Below are positions 49,162 through 59,606 of a stretch of DNA of 64,000 bases, piece by piece. Source of the stretch: Candidatus Nitrosopumilus sp. (GTDB lineage: Archaea; Thermoproteota; Nitrososphaeria; Nitrososphaerales; Nitrosopumilaceae). Location: contig QOOS01000004.1 of the NCBI GenBank assembly GCA_003331425.1, positions 38,006-102,005 on the forward strand, in the 5' to 3' direction. The number at the start of each line of letters is the position of its first letter. The stretch's first letter is position 1. The notes below the pieces were generated by a model that saw nothing but the letters and a program-made list of their open reading frames with translations, was not told where the DNA came from and did not search any database. A program made the translations under genes and the position numbers.

Positions 49162-51330
49162 TTAACCGTAAAATGCTTTCTCTCCTGTCTTGGGTACTAC
49201 ATTAGATATACTTTCTCTTATCGTATTATACCATTGATCCACTTCCTTTGTAATTGATGGTTTGATTTGTTTTAGACTAACTGCAAAATCACGACTGTTG
49301 ATTTTGGATGATTTATTTCTCATTGCACAAATTGCTGCCTCCCTACATAGTGCTGCTAAATCTGCACCAGTGTAATTTTGTGTTGCTACTGCAATCTCTT
49401 GTAATTTAATATCATTTGATAATGGCATTTTTTTTGTTAAAATTTTAATGATTTCTAATCTACTTTTTTCGTCAGGAGGTGTGACATATAGAACCAGATC
49501 TAATCTCCCTGTTCGCAATAATGAATTATCAATAATGTCTGGTCTGTTTGTAATTCCAATTACTGCAACTCGAGATGAAGTACCTTCTTCAATTTCTGTT
49601 AATAGTTGACTAAGTATAGTTTCTCCTGCTCCTCCCTCACCTGATTTTGATTTTGCTAATGCATCTAATTCGTCAAAAATTATTACACATGGTGATGATG
49701 CTTTTGCTTTTCTAAAAATTTCTCTTATTGCTTTTTCTGATTCTCCAACCCATTTTGAAAGAATTTCTGGACCTCTAACTAAAATCATATTTGCACCTGT
49801 TTCTGTTGCAACTGCTCTTGCAAGTAATGTTTTTCCACATCCTGGTGGACCATAAACCAAAACTCCTTTTGGGGGTTTGATACCCATTTTTGTAAATTTA
49901 CTTGGTTCTTTAACTGCTGTAATTATATTATCTGTCAAACTTTTCTTGATGTCATCCAAACCTCCAACATCATTCCACCATACTTTTGGTCTTTCAACAT
50001 AAAATTCTCTCATTGCTGTAGGAACAACTTCTTGCATAGCATCGTAAAAATCCACCAATTTAATTTCCATTGATTGTAAAACTTCTGAAGAAATTTTTTC
50101 AGTTTCAAGATCAATTTCTGGTAAATATCTGCGAATTGATTTCATTGCAGCTTCTCTACATAGTGATTTGATGTCTGCACCAGTATATCCATGCAATTCT
50201 GCTGATAGTTGCTTTAAATCAATTTCTTCATTTATTGGCATTCCTCTTGTGTGAATTTGTAAAATTTCATATCTTCCATCTTCATTAGGTACACTAATCT
50301 CAAATTCTCTGTCAAATCTTCCTGGTCTTCTAAGTGCTGGATCTACACTATCTGGTCTGTTGGTTGCTCCTAAAACAATGACGTTTCCTCTGTCGTTTAA
50401 CCCATCCATTAATGCAAGTAATTGTGCCACCACTCTTTTTTCCACATCTCCATACACTTCTTCTCTTTTTGGTGCTATTGCATCAATTTCATCGATGAAA
50501 ATTATGCTTGGCGAATTATCTTTTGCTTCTTTAAAAATTTCTCTTAATTTAGCTTCTGTTTCACCATAGTATTTGTTCATGATTTCTGGACCATTAATTG
50601 GATACATGTTAGCTTCAGATTCACTTGCCATAACTTTTGCAAGTAATGTTTTTCCACATCCCGGTGGACCATATAGTAAAATTCCACTATGTGGTTCAAT
50701 ACCTAGCCTGGAAAATAATTCTGGATGTCTTAATGGTAATTCAACAATTTCTCTCATTGCTTTAGTTTTTTCTTTTAATCCACCAACTTCTTCATATGTG
50801 ACTCTGACTTTTCTGTCAATTGATGTTTCTGTTGAAATATTTAATTCAGTTGTTCGGTCAATATCAATAATTCCTTTAGGTGATGTTTTTGTAATTTTAA
50901 AGTCCATAGAGTTTCCTAATATCATCACAGAAATTTCATCTCCGTGAGTTACTGGCAATCCTTTCAATCTATTTTTTACAAAATCCATGAATTCTTTATC
51001 TATTGTTACTGCATCGTTGAGTGGAGTTAGTGTAATTGTTTTTGCAATTTTTGAAATTACTTTTCTAACTTTTACTATATCGTTTAAACTTCCTCCAACA
51101 TTTTTTCTTGTTTGTCCATCTACTCTAATTATGTCTGGGAATTTTTCATCCTCATCTGCAGGCCAAATAATAGCACAACTTGTCCTTGAACCCATGATTT
51201 CAATTATGTCCCCTGGTTCTGCTTTAAGAAAATCCATTGCTTTTGGACCTACTCTGGCACGTTTTTTGCCTACGTCTCTTTGTTTTGCTTCACCAATTCT
51301 CATTTGCAAAGGCTCTTCTTTGCGTACCAT
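49162..51330 (-). CDS. Cdc48/VCP-type AAA ATPase
   Basis: Two AAA modules ([30 protein letters not shown]) with N-terminal double-psi barrel. Confidence 0.95.
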   Translation of the reverse strand: MVRKEEPLQMRIGEAKQRDVGKKRARVGPKAMDFLKAEPGDIIEIMGSRTSCAIIWPADEDEKFPDIIRVDGQTRKNVGGSLNDIVKVRKVISKIAKTITLTPLNDAVTIDKEFMDFVKNRLKGLPVTHGDEISVMILGNSMDFKITKTSPKGIIDIDRTTELNISTETSIDRKVRVTYEEVGGLKEKTKAMREIVELPLRHPELFSRLGIEPHSGILLYGPPGCGKTLLAKVMASESEANMYPINGPEIMNKYYGETEAKLREIFKEAKDNSPSIIFIDEIDAIAPKREEVYGDVEKRVVAQLLALMDGLNDRGNVIVLGATNRPDSVDPALRRPGRFDREFEISVPNEDGRYEILQIHTRGMPINEEIDLKQLSAELHGYTGADIKSLCREAAMKSIRRYLPEIDLETEKISSEVLQSMEIKLVDFYDAMQEVVPTAMREFYVERPKVWWNDVGGLDDIKKSLTDNIITAVKEPSKFTKMGIKPPKGVLVYGPPGCGKTLLARAVATETGANMILVRGPEILSKWVGESEKAIREIFRKAKASSPCVIIFDELDALAKSKSGEGGAGETILSQLLTEIEEGTSSRVAVIGITNRPDIIDNSLLRTGRLDLVLYVTPPDEKSRLEIIKILTKKMPLSNDIKLQEIAVATQNYTGADLAALCREAAICAMRNKSSKINSRDFAVSLKQIKPSITKEVDQWYNTIRESISNVVPKTGEKAFYG

Positions 51331-51368
51331 AAAATCAATTAATTCTTGTTATGCTAATTACTGTTATG

Positions 51369-51635
51369 TTAATTGCGACTCATACTAAGTACTTCGAATT
51401 CACTGACTCCTTCTACTGCTCTTACAGTATCCTCTAGTGAATCCATTTGTCCTTCTTTATCTTCTAATACAAATTGTGCCTTTAGACATTCTAATCCAAA
51501 AGCTAGTGGTTCTTTTTCATGTCGATTTAAAGTAATTCCGTCTTTTAGTGATGTTTTTACAGTTTCTGCTAATTTGTCTAAATCAACCTCCATTCCGGTT
51601 GGAAGAATTTTTGCAATTAATACAATATCAGTCAT
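51369..51635 (-). CDS. Translation elongation factor aEF-1 beta
   Basis: 88 aa; [46 protein letters not shown]. Confidence 0.92.
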   Translation of the reverse strand: MTDIVLIAKILPTGMEVDLDKLAETVKTSLKDGITLNRHEKEPLAFGLECLKAQFVLEDKEGQMDSLEDTVRAVEGVSEFEVLSMSRN

Positions 51636-51640
51636 TTTGT

Positions 51641-51847
51641 TTAAGGTCCCGTGAAGTTACATGAAGAGCAGGTATATGATCTTGCTGCTTCTCTACAACT
51701 TTCACATCTCCAAATAAGATCACCGTCATCACAGTCAGGGCAATTGAATTTAACACATTTATCATTAGGCATAATTGCTCTATGACAACAACTGCACGTT
51801 GGTAGTGATATAGTAGATGACATGCTGAATTTTTCTGGAAACATCAT
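51641..51847 (-). CDS. Small multi-CxxC zinc finger protein (associated with aEF-1 beta)
   Basis: [22 protein letters not shown]...[23 protein letters not shown]. Confidence 0.88.
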   Translation of the reverse strand: MMFPEKFSMSSTISLPTCSCCHRAIMPNDKCVKFNCPDCDDGDLIWRCESCREAARSYTCSSCNFTGP

Positions 51848-51876
51848 TTATAGTTTCCTTAGAAATTATGTTGGGA

Positions 51877-53013
51877 TTAACCCAATATTTTTTTCAATTC
51901 ACTACTGACTAATGTTTGAGCTGTTTTCAATGAAATTTTGATTCCTAATAATTTGATAATTGAACTTGTATGAAAATCAAAATCATCTTTTTCTGAAATC
52001 TCTTTGATAATTTCTGGAGTAATTGATTCAAATAATTTATTGATCGTTTCATTATCAATTCTTTCTAAAATTTTTCTTGCTAACATTTGTTTATCAAATT
52101 CTTTACCAAATCTCTCGGTCCATTTTTTTTGGTAATTTAGAAGATCTGTTTCTTCATTTGTTTTCAAAAATTTAGATATTGCTTGTCCTGCATAAACTCC
52201 TCCCATTCCACTTGTAAAAATTCCTCCTGCAGTTGTTGGTTTTGCTTGTCCTGCTGCATCTCCTACGATAACTACTCTATCATCAACAAATTTTTTGATT
52301 GGACCCTTAATCCAGATGGGGGCAAAAATTTTCCTTATTGTTGAAAATTCACCTTTCTCTTTAAGAAATTTATCTAATGTTTCTGCTACATTGATGCCTT
52401 TTCCTGCAATTCCTACTTTGCCTTTTCCTTCATTTGATGGAATTATCCATGCAAAAAATCCTGGGTATTTTTCTTGATCAAAGATAACTTCTACTTTCCC
52501 TTTTTTTATCCAATCTGCATAAATTTCGTATTGTGCTGATGATAAAATTCCTGTTCTGTCTTTCTGAATTAATGATGAGACTCCTCTTGCATCTACAAAA
52601 ATTTTGCAATCAATTTTCCCCTCATTTGTTCTAATTCCTGTTTCAGTCATTTCTTGAAAACTTGTTCTAACTTTTATCACTGCACCGTTTTTTTGAGCTT
52701 GAAATGCAACTTGTTTGTCCAACTCTCTTCTGCTTATTTCTACAACTTTTTGATTTTTTGAATTAATTGTAAAATTTTTTCCATCTGGTGATGTAATTTT
52801 TGCAGATTCAATCATATGATCAAAAGTTTTTCTAAATGGAATAATTCCTAATTCTTCTAGACCTGCAATACTTACTAATCCTCCACAATGTTCTGGTGTT
52901 CCGATTTCATAATCCTCTTCAATTACTAATACTGAAAATCCTTTAGAGGAAATTTCTCTGGCTGTTAATAATCCTGCAATACTGCCCCCGGCAACAATTA
53001 CATCATAGTACAC
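51877..53013 (-). CDS. Geranylgeranyl reductase family FAD-dependent oxidoreductase
   Basis: YDVIVAGGSIAGLLTAREIS; VVIVGDAAGQAKPTTAGGIFTSGMGG. Confidence 0.88.
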   Translation of the reverse strand: MYYDVIVAGGSIAGLLTAREISSKGFSVLVIEEDYEIGTPEHCGGLVSIAGLEELGIIPFRKTFDHMIESAKITSPDGKNFTINSKNQKVVEISRRELDKQVAFQAQKNGAVIKVRTSFQEMTETGIRTNEGKIDCKIFVDARGVSSLIQKDRTGILSSAQYEIYADWIKKGKVEVIFDQEKYPGFFAWIIPSNEGKGKVGIAGKGINVAETLDKFLKEKGEFSTIRKIFAPIWIKGPIKKFVDDRVVIVGDAAGQAKPTTAGGIFTSGMGGVYAGQAISKFLKTNEETDLLNYQKKWTERFGKEFDKQMLARKILERIDNETINKLFESITPEIIKEISEKDDFDFHTSSIIKLLGIKISLKTAQTLVSSELKKILG

Positions 53014-53079
53014 AGATTTTGGTTCTTTGTCAATTATTTAATTCCAAAGTTTTTCATTGTGCCTATTTGTGAAAATGTT

Positions 53080-53433
53080 ATGGGTGAAATTAAACAAGTA
53101 ATTGCAGTCAGAACTGATCTAGGTATGGGTAAAGGTAAGATTGCTGCGCAAGTAGGTCATGCATGTGTTATGGGTTCAGAACATGTTAGAAAGTCTCACC
53201 CAGAATGGTGGTCTGAATGGTGGGGTGGACAAGAAAAAGTCGTTGTAAAGGTTTCAGGAATTAAAGAATTACAAGAAGTAAAACGACACGCCATTGATTT
53301 GAATTTACCTTGGTCTGAAGTTTCTGATGCTGGACATACTCAATTGGAACCAGGAACCACCACATGCATATCAATTGGCCCTGCACCTGAAAATTTGATT
53401 GATAAAATCACTGGTAACTTGAAATTATTGTGA
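53080..53433 (+). CDS. pth2: Peptidyl-tRNA hydrolase Pth2
   Basis: MGEIKQVIAVRTDLGMGKGKIAAQVGHACV...SDAGHTQLEPGTTTCISIGPAP. Start probably 53080 rather than GTG 53059. Confidence 0.95.
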   Translation: MGEIKQVIAVRTDLGMGKGKIAAQVGHACVMGSEHVRKSHPEWWSEWWGGQEKVVVKVSGIKELQEVKRHAIDLNLPWSEVSDAGHTQLEPGTTTCISIGPAPENLIDKITGNLKLL

Positions 53434-53476
53434 TTTTCTGGGAATGAGATATTAACAGTATAATTCAAAAAAATCT

Positions 53477-55069
53477 GTGAAAAAGAAGACTAAGGGAATT
53501 TTAGCATTTATTTTTCTAGGTGGTCTTATGTTGACTTCTGGAGTTTTAGTTGCTATAACAGGTTATGATCCTGATGTAGATTATGCAGCTATGAATGATC
53601 CTGCAGTAACAATTACTGGTACTCCTGCAGATAACTATCCTGATGAACAAAGAACTCAATTTTGTAGTTCTGATAAAATTGCAAAATCAACAAAGTTTGT
53701 TCAAGAATTTGTTATTCCTACTGAATGTACTAATCCATTAGCTATTACTTCTGATTATGACGGTAATGTTTGGTTTGCTCAAACCAATACTGGAAACCTT
53801 GCAAAATTCAACCCTGTAACTCAAACATTTGTTGAATATGAAAATCCTACATGGCCTGATGGTGCTCGTTCAATGATGTGGGGAATAGATTATGCTCCTG
53901 ATGGTTCTGTTTGGTTTACTGATGAAACTTATGATTCCGTATGGAAATTTTCTACACTTGATGAAGAATATGAGCGATTGTCTTATCCATCTGATGGAAA
54001 TTCATTACCTCAAAAACTTCGAATTGATGGCTCTCAAATTATAGTTAATGATTTTACTGGAAACAAATTAACTATTCTAAATGTGAATCCTACCGATACT
54101 GAAGTAAATTATCTAAGTGTGCCATCACCTGTAGATGACTCAGTAACAGCTGATTTTGCAATCGATGGAAATGACAACATTTGGTATACAAATTGGTTAT
54201 TTCAACAAGGAGGGATTTTAGTTCAATTCGATCAAAATGATTATCTTGATGATGTTACAAATTCTGGTCAACCATACTTACCATTGATTGATTACATCAA
54301 TGGTTATCCTTTACCGGTGCAACTACTTACTCCAAACGGTGTAACTTTTTCTGATGATGGAACACTTTGGATAGCAGATACAACTTCTTCTTCATTCTTT
54401 AGTTTTGATCCTACAACTGAACAATTTATTCAATATGTGACTGCTGATCCTATCTTTGAAACATTTGGAAATCAAACAGGCATTGTTAAATCACCTATTT
54501 CAAGACCTTATTGGATTGAAAATAATGATCAAGGACAACTTGTGTTTAATGCACAAACAGCAAATAATATCTCTGTAATGGATCCAACAACACAAACTCT
54601 TGTAGAGTATCATGTACCTTCAAAAAATCCTAACTGGGCTGACTGTGATTCTGGCATGCAAGTAATGGAAAATTGTGGTGTTGCACAAATTTTTGATTTT
54701 GCCATATCTGGTGAAAAAATTTGGTTTACTGAATGGGTTGAAAACAAAATTGGTGTTGTAGACACTTCTGTACCATTGCCTTTTGAAATTCAACTTAAAA
54801 ATAATATATTGAAACTTTCTCCAGGTGATTCTATTTCTTCTCATTTCATAGTTTCCCCACAAAATGAAAATCAATTTGTTGACATTTCTGCTATTGTGTC
54901 TACCACTCATGATTTTCTTGATGTTGAATTAACTATTGATGATGCTGTTTTTCAAAATATTGAAATTTCAGCTTCAGATGATGCTTTACCTGGAACATAC
55001 AAAATTTTACTAGGTGGACAAACTTCAGATATTGCAATTAGTAAATATCTTACAGTGATTGTAGAGTGA
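53477..55069 (+). CDS. Secreted Vgb-like beta-propeller protein
   Basis: Signal/TM, repeated GNVWFAQTNTGNLAKFNP / GSVWFTDETYDSVWKFS / GTLWIADTTSSSFFSFDP blades; C-terminal Ig-like domain. Confidence 0.8.
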   Translation: MKKKTKGILAFIFLGGLMLTSGVLVAITGYDPDVDYAAMNDPAVTITGTPADNYPDEQRTQFCSSDKIAKSTKFVQEFVIPTECTNPLAITSDYDGNVWFAQTNTGNLAKFNPVTQTFVEYENPTWPDGARSMMWGIDYAPDGSVWFTDETYDSVWKFSTLDEEYERLSYPSDGNSLPQKLRIDGSQIIVNDFTGNKLTILNVNPTDTEVNYLSVPSPVDDSVTADFAIDGNDNIWYTNWLFQQGGILVQFDQNDYLDDVTNSGQPYLPLIDYINGYPLPVQLLTPNGVTFSDDGTLWIADTTSSSFFSFDPTTEQFIQYVTADPIFETFGNQTGIVKSPISRPYWIENNDQGQLVFNAQTANNISVMDPTTQTLVEYHVPSKNPNWADCDSGMQVMENCGVAQIFDFAISGEKIWFTEWVENKIGVVDTSVPLPFEIQLKNNILKLSPGDSISSHFIVSPQNENQFVDISAIVSTTHDFLDVELTIDDAVFQNIEISASDDALPGTYKILLGGQTSDIAISKYLTVIVE

Positions 55070-56262
55070 TACCTGAAATAGATTCACAAATAGGAATCTC
55101 TGTTTACACTACAAAATTTTCTGGTATTGGTGGCAAAATTAGAATTAATCCTGAAGACTTTGAAGTTTCTGAATTAATTTCTAAACGTGCCATAAATTCT
55201 ATCACTGATGAGAGTGGTTATGCTGTTTACAAACTAAAAAAGAAAAAAATTGATACTAATCATGCCTTATCCGGAGTTTTTCGAAAAACTGGTGTTCGTC
55301 TAAAGTCTCTAGGCCTAAAAGATGCCTCTGCTATAACTGAACAATTTGTTGGTTCTCCTCATAAGGGTAAACCTATTGACGATTTTTCTACTGAAAAATA
55401 CTCTCTTAGAAAAATTGGATTTACAAAAAAACCCTTATCAAAAAAAGATATGATTGGCAATAATTTCAAAATTCAAATTTCTGACTGCTCTGATGATCTG
55501 TCTTCATTTGCTGAACATAATCAGATTTTGAATTTTTATGGATATCAAAGATTTGGTTCCAAAAGACCTGTTACTCATTTAATTGGAAAGGCAATTTTAC
55601 AAAGAGATTTTGATATGGCTGTTGATTTGATTTTATCGTTCACTTCTTCATATGATTCAGCTGAAAATACAGAAATTCGTGAAAAACTTTCTGACAAAGC
55701 AAATTATGTAAAATATTATGATAAAGTTCCATCTCAAATGGATATTGAAAAAATTGTTTTAAAAGAAATGATTGAACATGATGATTCCATTCGTGCTATA
55801 CGTGCAATCCCATTATCTTTACGACGTTTTTATATTCAAGCATACGAATCGTATATTTTCAATAAATCTCTAAGTTCTGCATTTTTAGATGGTGAAAATT
55901 TATTTCAATCTCAACCTGGTGATGTCTGCTTTGATTCTAAAAGTATAATTGGAAAATTCAAAGATGGAGTTGAACAATATCTTGCATTACCGTTTGTTGG
56001 TTATTCGTATTACAAAAAAACTAGATTTGACCATTCCATTTCTAAAATTTTAATTGAAGAAGAAATTTCGCCAAAAGATTTTTTCATAAAAGAAATGCAA
56101 GAAGTCAGTAGTGAGGGTGGGTTTAGACAAGCTGCCATTCATTGTACTGATTATGTGTCTGAGAAAAATAAAGTTGAATTTTCATTATCTAGGGGTTCAT
56201 TTGCAACTATTTTGTTAAGGGAAATAATGAAGCCTAGTGATCCTATTCTTGCTGGATTCTGA
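55066..56262 (+). CDS. truD: tRNA pseudouridine(13) synthase TruD
   Basis: GKIRINPEDFEVSELI, SLGLKDASAITEQF, NFYGYQRFGSKRPVTHLIGKAIL. Confidence 0.92.
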   Translation: MIPEIDSQIGISVYTTKFSGIGGKIRINPEDFEVSELISKRAINSITDESGYAVYKLKKKKIDTNHALSGVFRKTGVRLKSLGLKDASAITEQFVGSPHKGKPIDDFSTEKYSLRKIGFTKKPLSKKDMIGNNFKIQISDCSDDLSSFAEHNQILNFYGYQRFGSKRPVTHLIGKAILQRDFDMAVDLILSFTSSYDSAENTEIREKLSDKANYVKYYDKVPSQMDIEKIVLKEMIEHDDSIRAIRAIPLSLRRFYIQAYESYIFNKSLSSAFLDGENLFQSQPGDVCFDSKSIIGKFKDGVEQYLALPFVGYSYYKKTRFDHSISKILIEEEISPKDFFIKEMQEVSSEGGFRQAAIHCTDYVSEKNKVEFSLSRGSFATILLREIMKPSDPILAGF

Positions 56263-56267
56263 GAGAC

Positions 56268-56474
56268 TTATTTTTTTAAAATTTTCAATAATGCCCCAAC
56301 CCCAATAATTATTATTCCTAAAACCATTATTTGAATTCCATATGTTATCCAATCAGGGTTGGCATACATGAAAGATGATTCAGGACCAACTATGGCTTGT
56401 CCTTGTAGATCAAAAATTAACCCAAAAATGAATACTATGCTCCCAATTCCAATAACTGAATAACCTTTCCCCAT
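56268..56474 (-). CDS. Small two-TM hypothetical membrane protein
   Basis: 68 aa, two hydrophobic segments. Confidence 0.55.
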   Translation of the reverse strand: MGKGYSVIGIGSIVFIFGLIFDLQGQAIVGPESSFMYANPDWITYGIQIMVLGIIIIGVGALLKILKK

Positions 56475-56577
56475 GTTTATTTCATTTAATTTCCATTAAA
56501 AAGGGTAAACAGAATTGATTCATTGAGCAAATCATTTTTGGGCTGTATTTTTAATCATTTTCTTAAGATGTCATAAA

Positions 56578-57264
56578 ATGTACAATTGGAGCGGCCAATC
56601 TGAATCTGGTGGGCACAAATACCTTGGATTGATATTATTTTGTTCATCTGCTTTGTTGGCTTTATTGCTCTTTTTGATATTTCATCCTCAAATTGATGCT
56701 ATAAATCGAGAATCCCCAATTCTAATCAATTTGATGTTTATTCCTGCAATGGCTGTTGGATTTCTTTATGGAATTAAAATTACTCAACGAGCTGTAAATC
56801 CTGCTGAAATTAGAAGTCCTATCAAAAGATCAATTGTAAAAATTTTCTTGTTCTTTTTTGTAATGGGTGGTATGTTCAGTTCAGTCAATTTTGCAATAAA
56901 TGGTGGTAGTGTAATGCCTGATGTGTCTATTTTTGAAGATGGTTTAATCACATGGGTTCAAACATTTGTAATGGCTAATGGAGGTGCAACTTTTCTTATT
57001 ATCTCAAGTATTATGTTGATGGCAGCTGCAACAAAAAGAATTGTTGGCTTGGATTCTGGATTCTTGAATAGATTAGTTTCATCTGCTAGTACTTTTGTTT
57101 TTGTTACAGTTCTGGCTTTGAGTTTCACAAAATCAGATCCTACTTCTTCAGGTATATTTTTGTACACTTTTTATCAAGCAGGAATTGTTGGTGGTGCATT
57201 TTTTGCAATGAATAGATTAACTAAAGATAAGAATATGGTATCTGATTTTGCTAATGGCTATTGA
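56578..57264 (+). CDS. Hypothetical multi-TM membrane protein
   Basis: Five to six hydrophobic segments over 228 aa. Confidence 0.7.
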   Translation: MYNWSGQSESGGHKYLGLILFCSSALLALLLFLIFHPQIDAINRESPILINLMFIPAMAVGFLYGIKITQRAVNPAEIRSPIKRSIVKIFLFFFVMGGMFSSVNFAINGGSVMPDVSIFEDGLITWVQTFVMANGGATFLIISSIMLMAAATKRIVGLDSGFLNRLVSSASTFVFVTVLALSFTKSDPTSSGIFLYTFYQAGIVGGAFFAMNRLTKDKNMVSDFANGY

Positions 57265-57319
57265 TTTCATGTTTTTTATTTCATAAACATTATTACTTTC
57301 TAGATATTTTGATTTCATA

Positions 57320-57658
57320 ATGGGGTTACTTGATAAAATTAAAAAAAGTATTGAACTAAAACATCCTTCTCCAAGTATTTCCTTAATTGAAAAGACGGAA
57401 AAAAAAATTCTAGAATTAACAAAGAAATCTGAACTAAATCCTAAAAATTCTAAAATTTTACTTGAATTGTATACATGCTATGTTGAAACATCAAATTCAG
57501 AAAAGAAAATTGAATGCTTGGAAAAATTATCTTTTCTTTTACCTGGGGATTCTTATCCTCTTCAACAACTTGCAGATATTTATCTGAATGAATTAAATGA
57601 TGATGCTAAAGCAAAATTTTATCAAAATAAGGCAAATGATGTTAAAAATAATTTCTAG
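57320..57658 (+). CDS. Hypothetical TPR-like protein
   Basis: 112 aa; NPKNSKILLELYTCYVETSNSEKKIECLEKLSFLLPGDSYPLQQLADIYL. Confidence 0.6.
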   Translation: MGLLDKIKKSIELKHPSPSISLIEKTEKKILELTKKSELNPKNSKILLELYTCYVETSNSEKKIECLEKLSFLLPGDSYPLQQLADIYLNELNDDAKAKFYQNKANDVKNNF

Positions 57659-57678
57659 TTTTTAATAGTGATTCAGAA

Positions 57679-57927
57679 CTAGTTCTCTAGATCAACGTAA
57701 ATTCCTGAAATTTCGTTATTTATTCTGTCCCAGTATATTTCACAGCCGTCTGTTTTGAAATCATTTGCTTTACACTCATTGAAATGGGCTGTATTGTTTC
57801 TGGACATATTATCTGCATACAATACGTCTTCGCCTATAACTACGCCAATTATTAAGACTGCCAACAAACTGGCTGATACTAATATCATGGAATATCCAAC
57901 TTGTCTCATATTTTTGGATTTTTTCAT
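57679..57927 (-). CDS. Small hypothetical membrane-anchored protein
   Basis: N-terminal TM (MILVSASLLAVLIIGVVIG), two Cys; both-strand overlap makes this moderate. Confidence 0.55.
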   Translation of the reverse strand: MKKSKNMRQVGYSMILVSASLLAVLIIGVVIGEDVLYADNMSRNNTAHFNECKANDFKTDGCEIYWDRINNEISGIYVDLEN

Positions 57928-58045
57928 TTACGTGAAATCGATAAGGCTTGAATTTAATCTTTTCAAGTCCTGTTATTCCCTTAGATCTTATCACTAGACT
58001 CTTTTTTCCGATAAAAAGAAAAGAAAGTACTTCAAAATACATTCA

Positions 58046-58474
58046 ATGAGCATTCAAATCCTTCAATATGAGTTTCTAGGACCAATACCACTATCAGAAT
58101 GGGGCCCTCCAATGGAAAAATTAGTTTATCTGATCTTATCTAGAAACAAAGATAAATTTGACATGGTCTATGTTGGGGATTGTCAAAAAACTGATGAAAA
58201 ATCATTTTTTACATCTCATGAACAATTCAAATGTTGGCTACAGAAATCTGGCTCTGAACAATCCTTGTACCTTGCAATTTTTCCAATGTTTGAATCAAGT
58301 GACGCAAAAAGACGCAATGTAATTCAAAAGATTATTGCTCAATACAAACCTCCATGTAATAATGATGAAATTTCTGAACCAAAGCCTGATTATGTTGTAA
58401 GGGCTTCAGAGGAATCAGATAAAGATTCAGAGGAATCAGATAAAGATTCAGAGGAATCTGACAAAGATGAATGA
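58046..58474 (+). CDS. Hypothetical protein with acidic Ser/Asp/Glu repeat tail
   Basis: 142 aa; C-terminal EESDKDSEESDKDSEESDKDE. Confidence 0.65.
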   Translation: MSIQILQYEFLGPIPLSEWGPPMEKLVYLILSRNKDKFDMVYVGDCQKTDEKSFFTSHEQFKCWLQKSGSEQSLYLAIFPMFESSDAKRRNVIQKIIAQYKPPCNNDEISEPKPDYVVRASEESDKDSEESDKDSEESDKDE

Positions 58475-58610
58475 TGAATCAGACAAAGATTCAGATAAGA
58501 TTCCTTGTGCGTGCTGTGGACACGAAATGAAATTAGAAAAAAAACTTCAAAAATCTAATCTATACCGTTGTAGCAGTTGTGGGATTAGTGATACTAGACT
58601 TAATTCTTAA
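58467..58610 (+). CDS. Small zinc-ribbon protein (47 aa) overlapping the previous ORF
   Basis: Hand translation MNDESDKDSDKIPCACCGHEMKLEKKLQKSNLYRCSSCGISDTRLNS*; CxCC...CSSC; below track cutoff. Confidence 0.6.
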   Translation: MNDESDKDSDKIPCACCGHEMKLEKKLQKSNLYRCSSCGISDTRLNS

Positions 58611-58884
58611 CTTTGTTTTGTACATCGAATAATTGTAAAGTTAGTAAATCTAATGCCTTTTTCATATGTTGAAATTCATTAACTGAATGCATTTGTCCTT
58701 CTACTAGTGCTCTCATTACTTTGATTGAATTTTTTTGGTAATCATCTGATGCAACAATTTCCATTGCATTTAATTTTGATAATAAATTATCCAAATCTTT
58801 AATCATCTCATCAGAAGGTTTGTGTTTATCCATAGAATTCAATTTTTTATTTCGTATATGAATTATTGCCAAGTTAATAATCAA
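58600..58884 (-). CDS. Hypothetical helical protein
   Basis: 94 aa, amphipathic; PSDEMIKDLDNLLSKLNAMEIVASDDYQKNSIKVMRALVEGQMHSVNEFQHMKKALDLLTLQLFDVQNKV. Confidence 0.6.
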   Translation of the reverse strand: MIINLAIIHIRNKKLNSMDKHKPSDEMIKDLDNLLSKLNAMEIVASDDYQKNSIKVMRALVEGQMHSVNEFQHMKKALDLLTLQLFDVQNKVKN

Positions 58885-58917
58885 TAATCAACCTAGATGT
58901 GCATTTGTTATTTTTCA

Positions 58918-59601
58918 TCAGTTTGAGTTTGCATAAACTCCATAGGGTTTTACCCACAAATCAAAAAGTACTTTGATTCTTGTTTTTGCATCGCCAAGTT
59001 TTCCTGCCTTTAAATTTTGTTTGAGATTCTTATCATCCATCAGACTATACATGAATTCTCTTCGCTCATTTGGAGTAGGAATTTTGGTTTTTGCCATGCT
59101 TCGAGCATATTCATGAATTCTGATGTAATTTAGATCCTCTTTTTTTATAACTTTTTTAAAAATTTTTTCTGCTTCAATTCTGAACTTTTTTGCCATTATT
59201 GGGCTTTTTCCTTGAGTGGATATTGCAATTTGTACTATGTTTTCTATGTTGATAAGTGAGGGATGTGAAAAATCACTTATCATTGGATCATCGACGGCAT
59301 AACCATGACAATTCATGTCTTTGGCCTTTTGGTAAATTTTTCGATTAAGTTCCTTGTCATCAGTGGTTCCCATTATCATTATTGGTTTGTATTTTTCCAA
59401 AAAATCCAAGTTTGATATTTTCTTTTTCTCAAAAGTAATCTTTTTTTGCTTTACATATTTCTCAATTTCTTTGTTAGATTCTTCGCTGAAAAGTAGAATC
59501 TTACAATCTTGTGTTAACAATGATCTTATTTTCAACATTCCTTCATCACCACCTCCGATGACAATTACGAGTTCTCCCTTCAAATACAAATCAATAATCA
59601 T
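58918..59601 (-). CDS. Precorrin-2 dehydrogenase / siroheme synthase (Met8/CysG-N-like)
   Basis: LYLKGELVIVIGGGDEGMLKIRSLLTQDCKILLFSEE; STQGKSPIMAKKFRIEAE. Confidence 0.85.
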   Translation of the reverse strand: MIIDLYLKGELVIVIGGGDEGMLKIRSLLTQDCKILLFSEESNKEIEKYVKQKKITFEKKKISNLDFLEKYKPIMIMGTTDDKELNRKIYQKAKDMNCHGYAVDDPMISDFSHPSLINIENIVQIAISTQGKSPIMAKKFRIEAEKIFKKVIKKEDLNYIRIHEYARSMAKTKIPTPNERREFMYSLMDDKNLKQNLKAGKLGDAKTRIKVLFDLWVKPYGVYANSN

Positions 59602-59606
59602 TTTAT

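Noticed and set aside
57755-58042. ORFs 57755-57997 (+) and 57809-58042 (-) competing with 57679-57927 (-)
   Set aside because: No coherent domain character; 57679-57927 has a better signal/TM start and ordinary composition.
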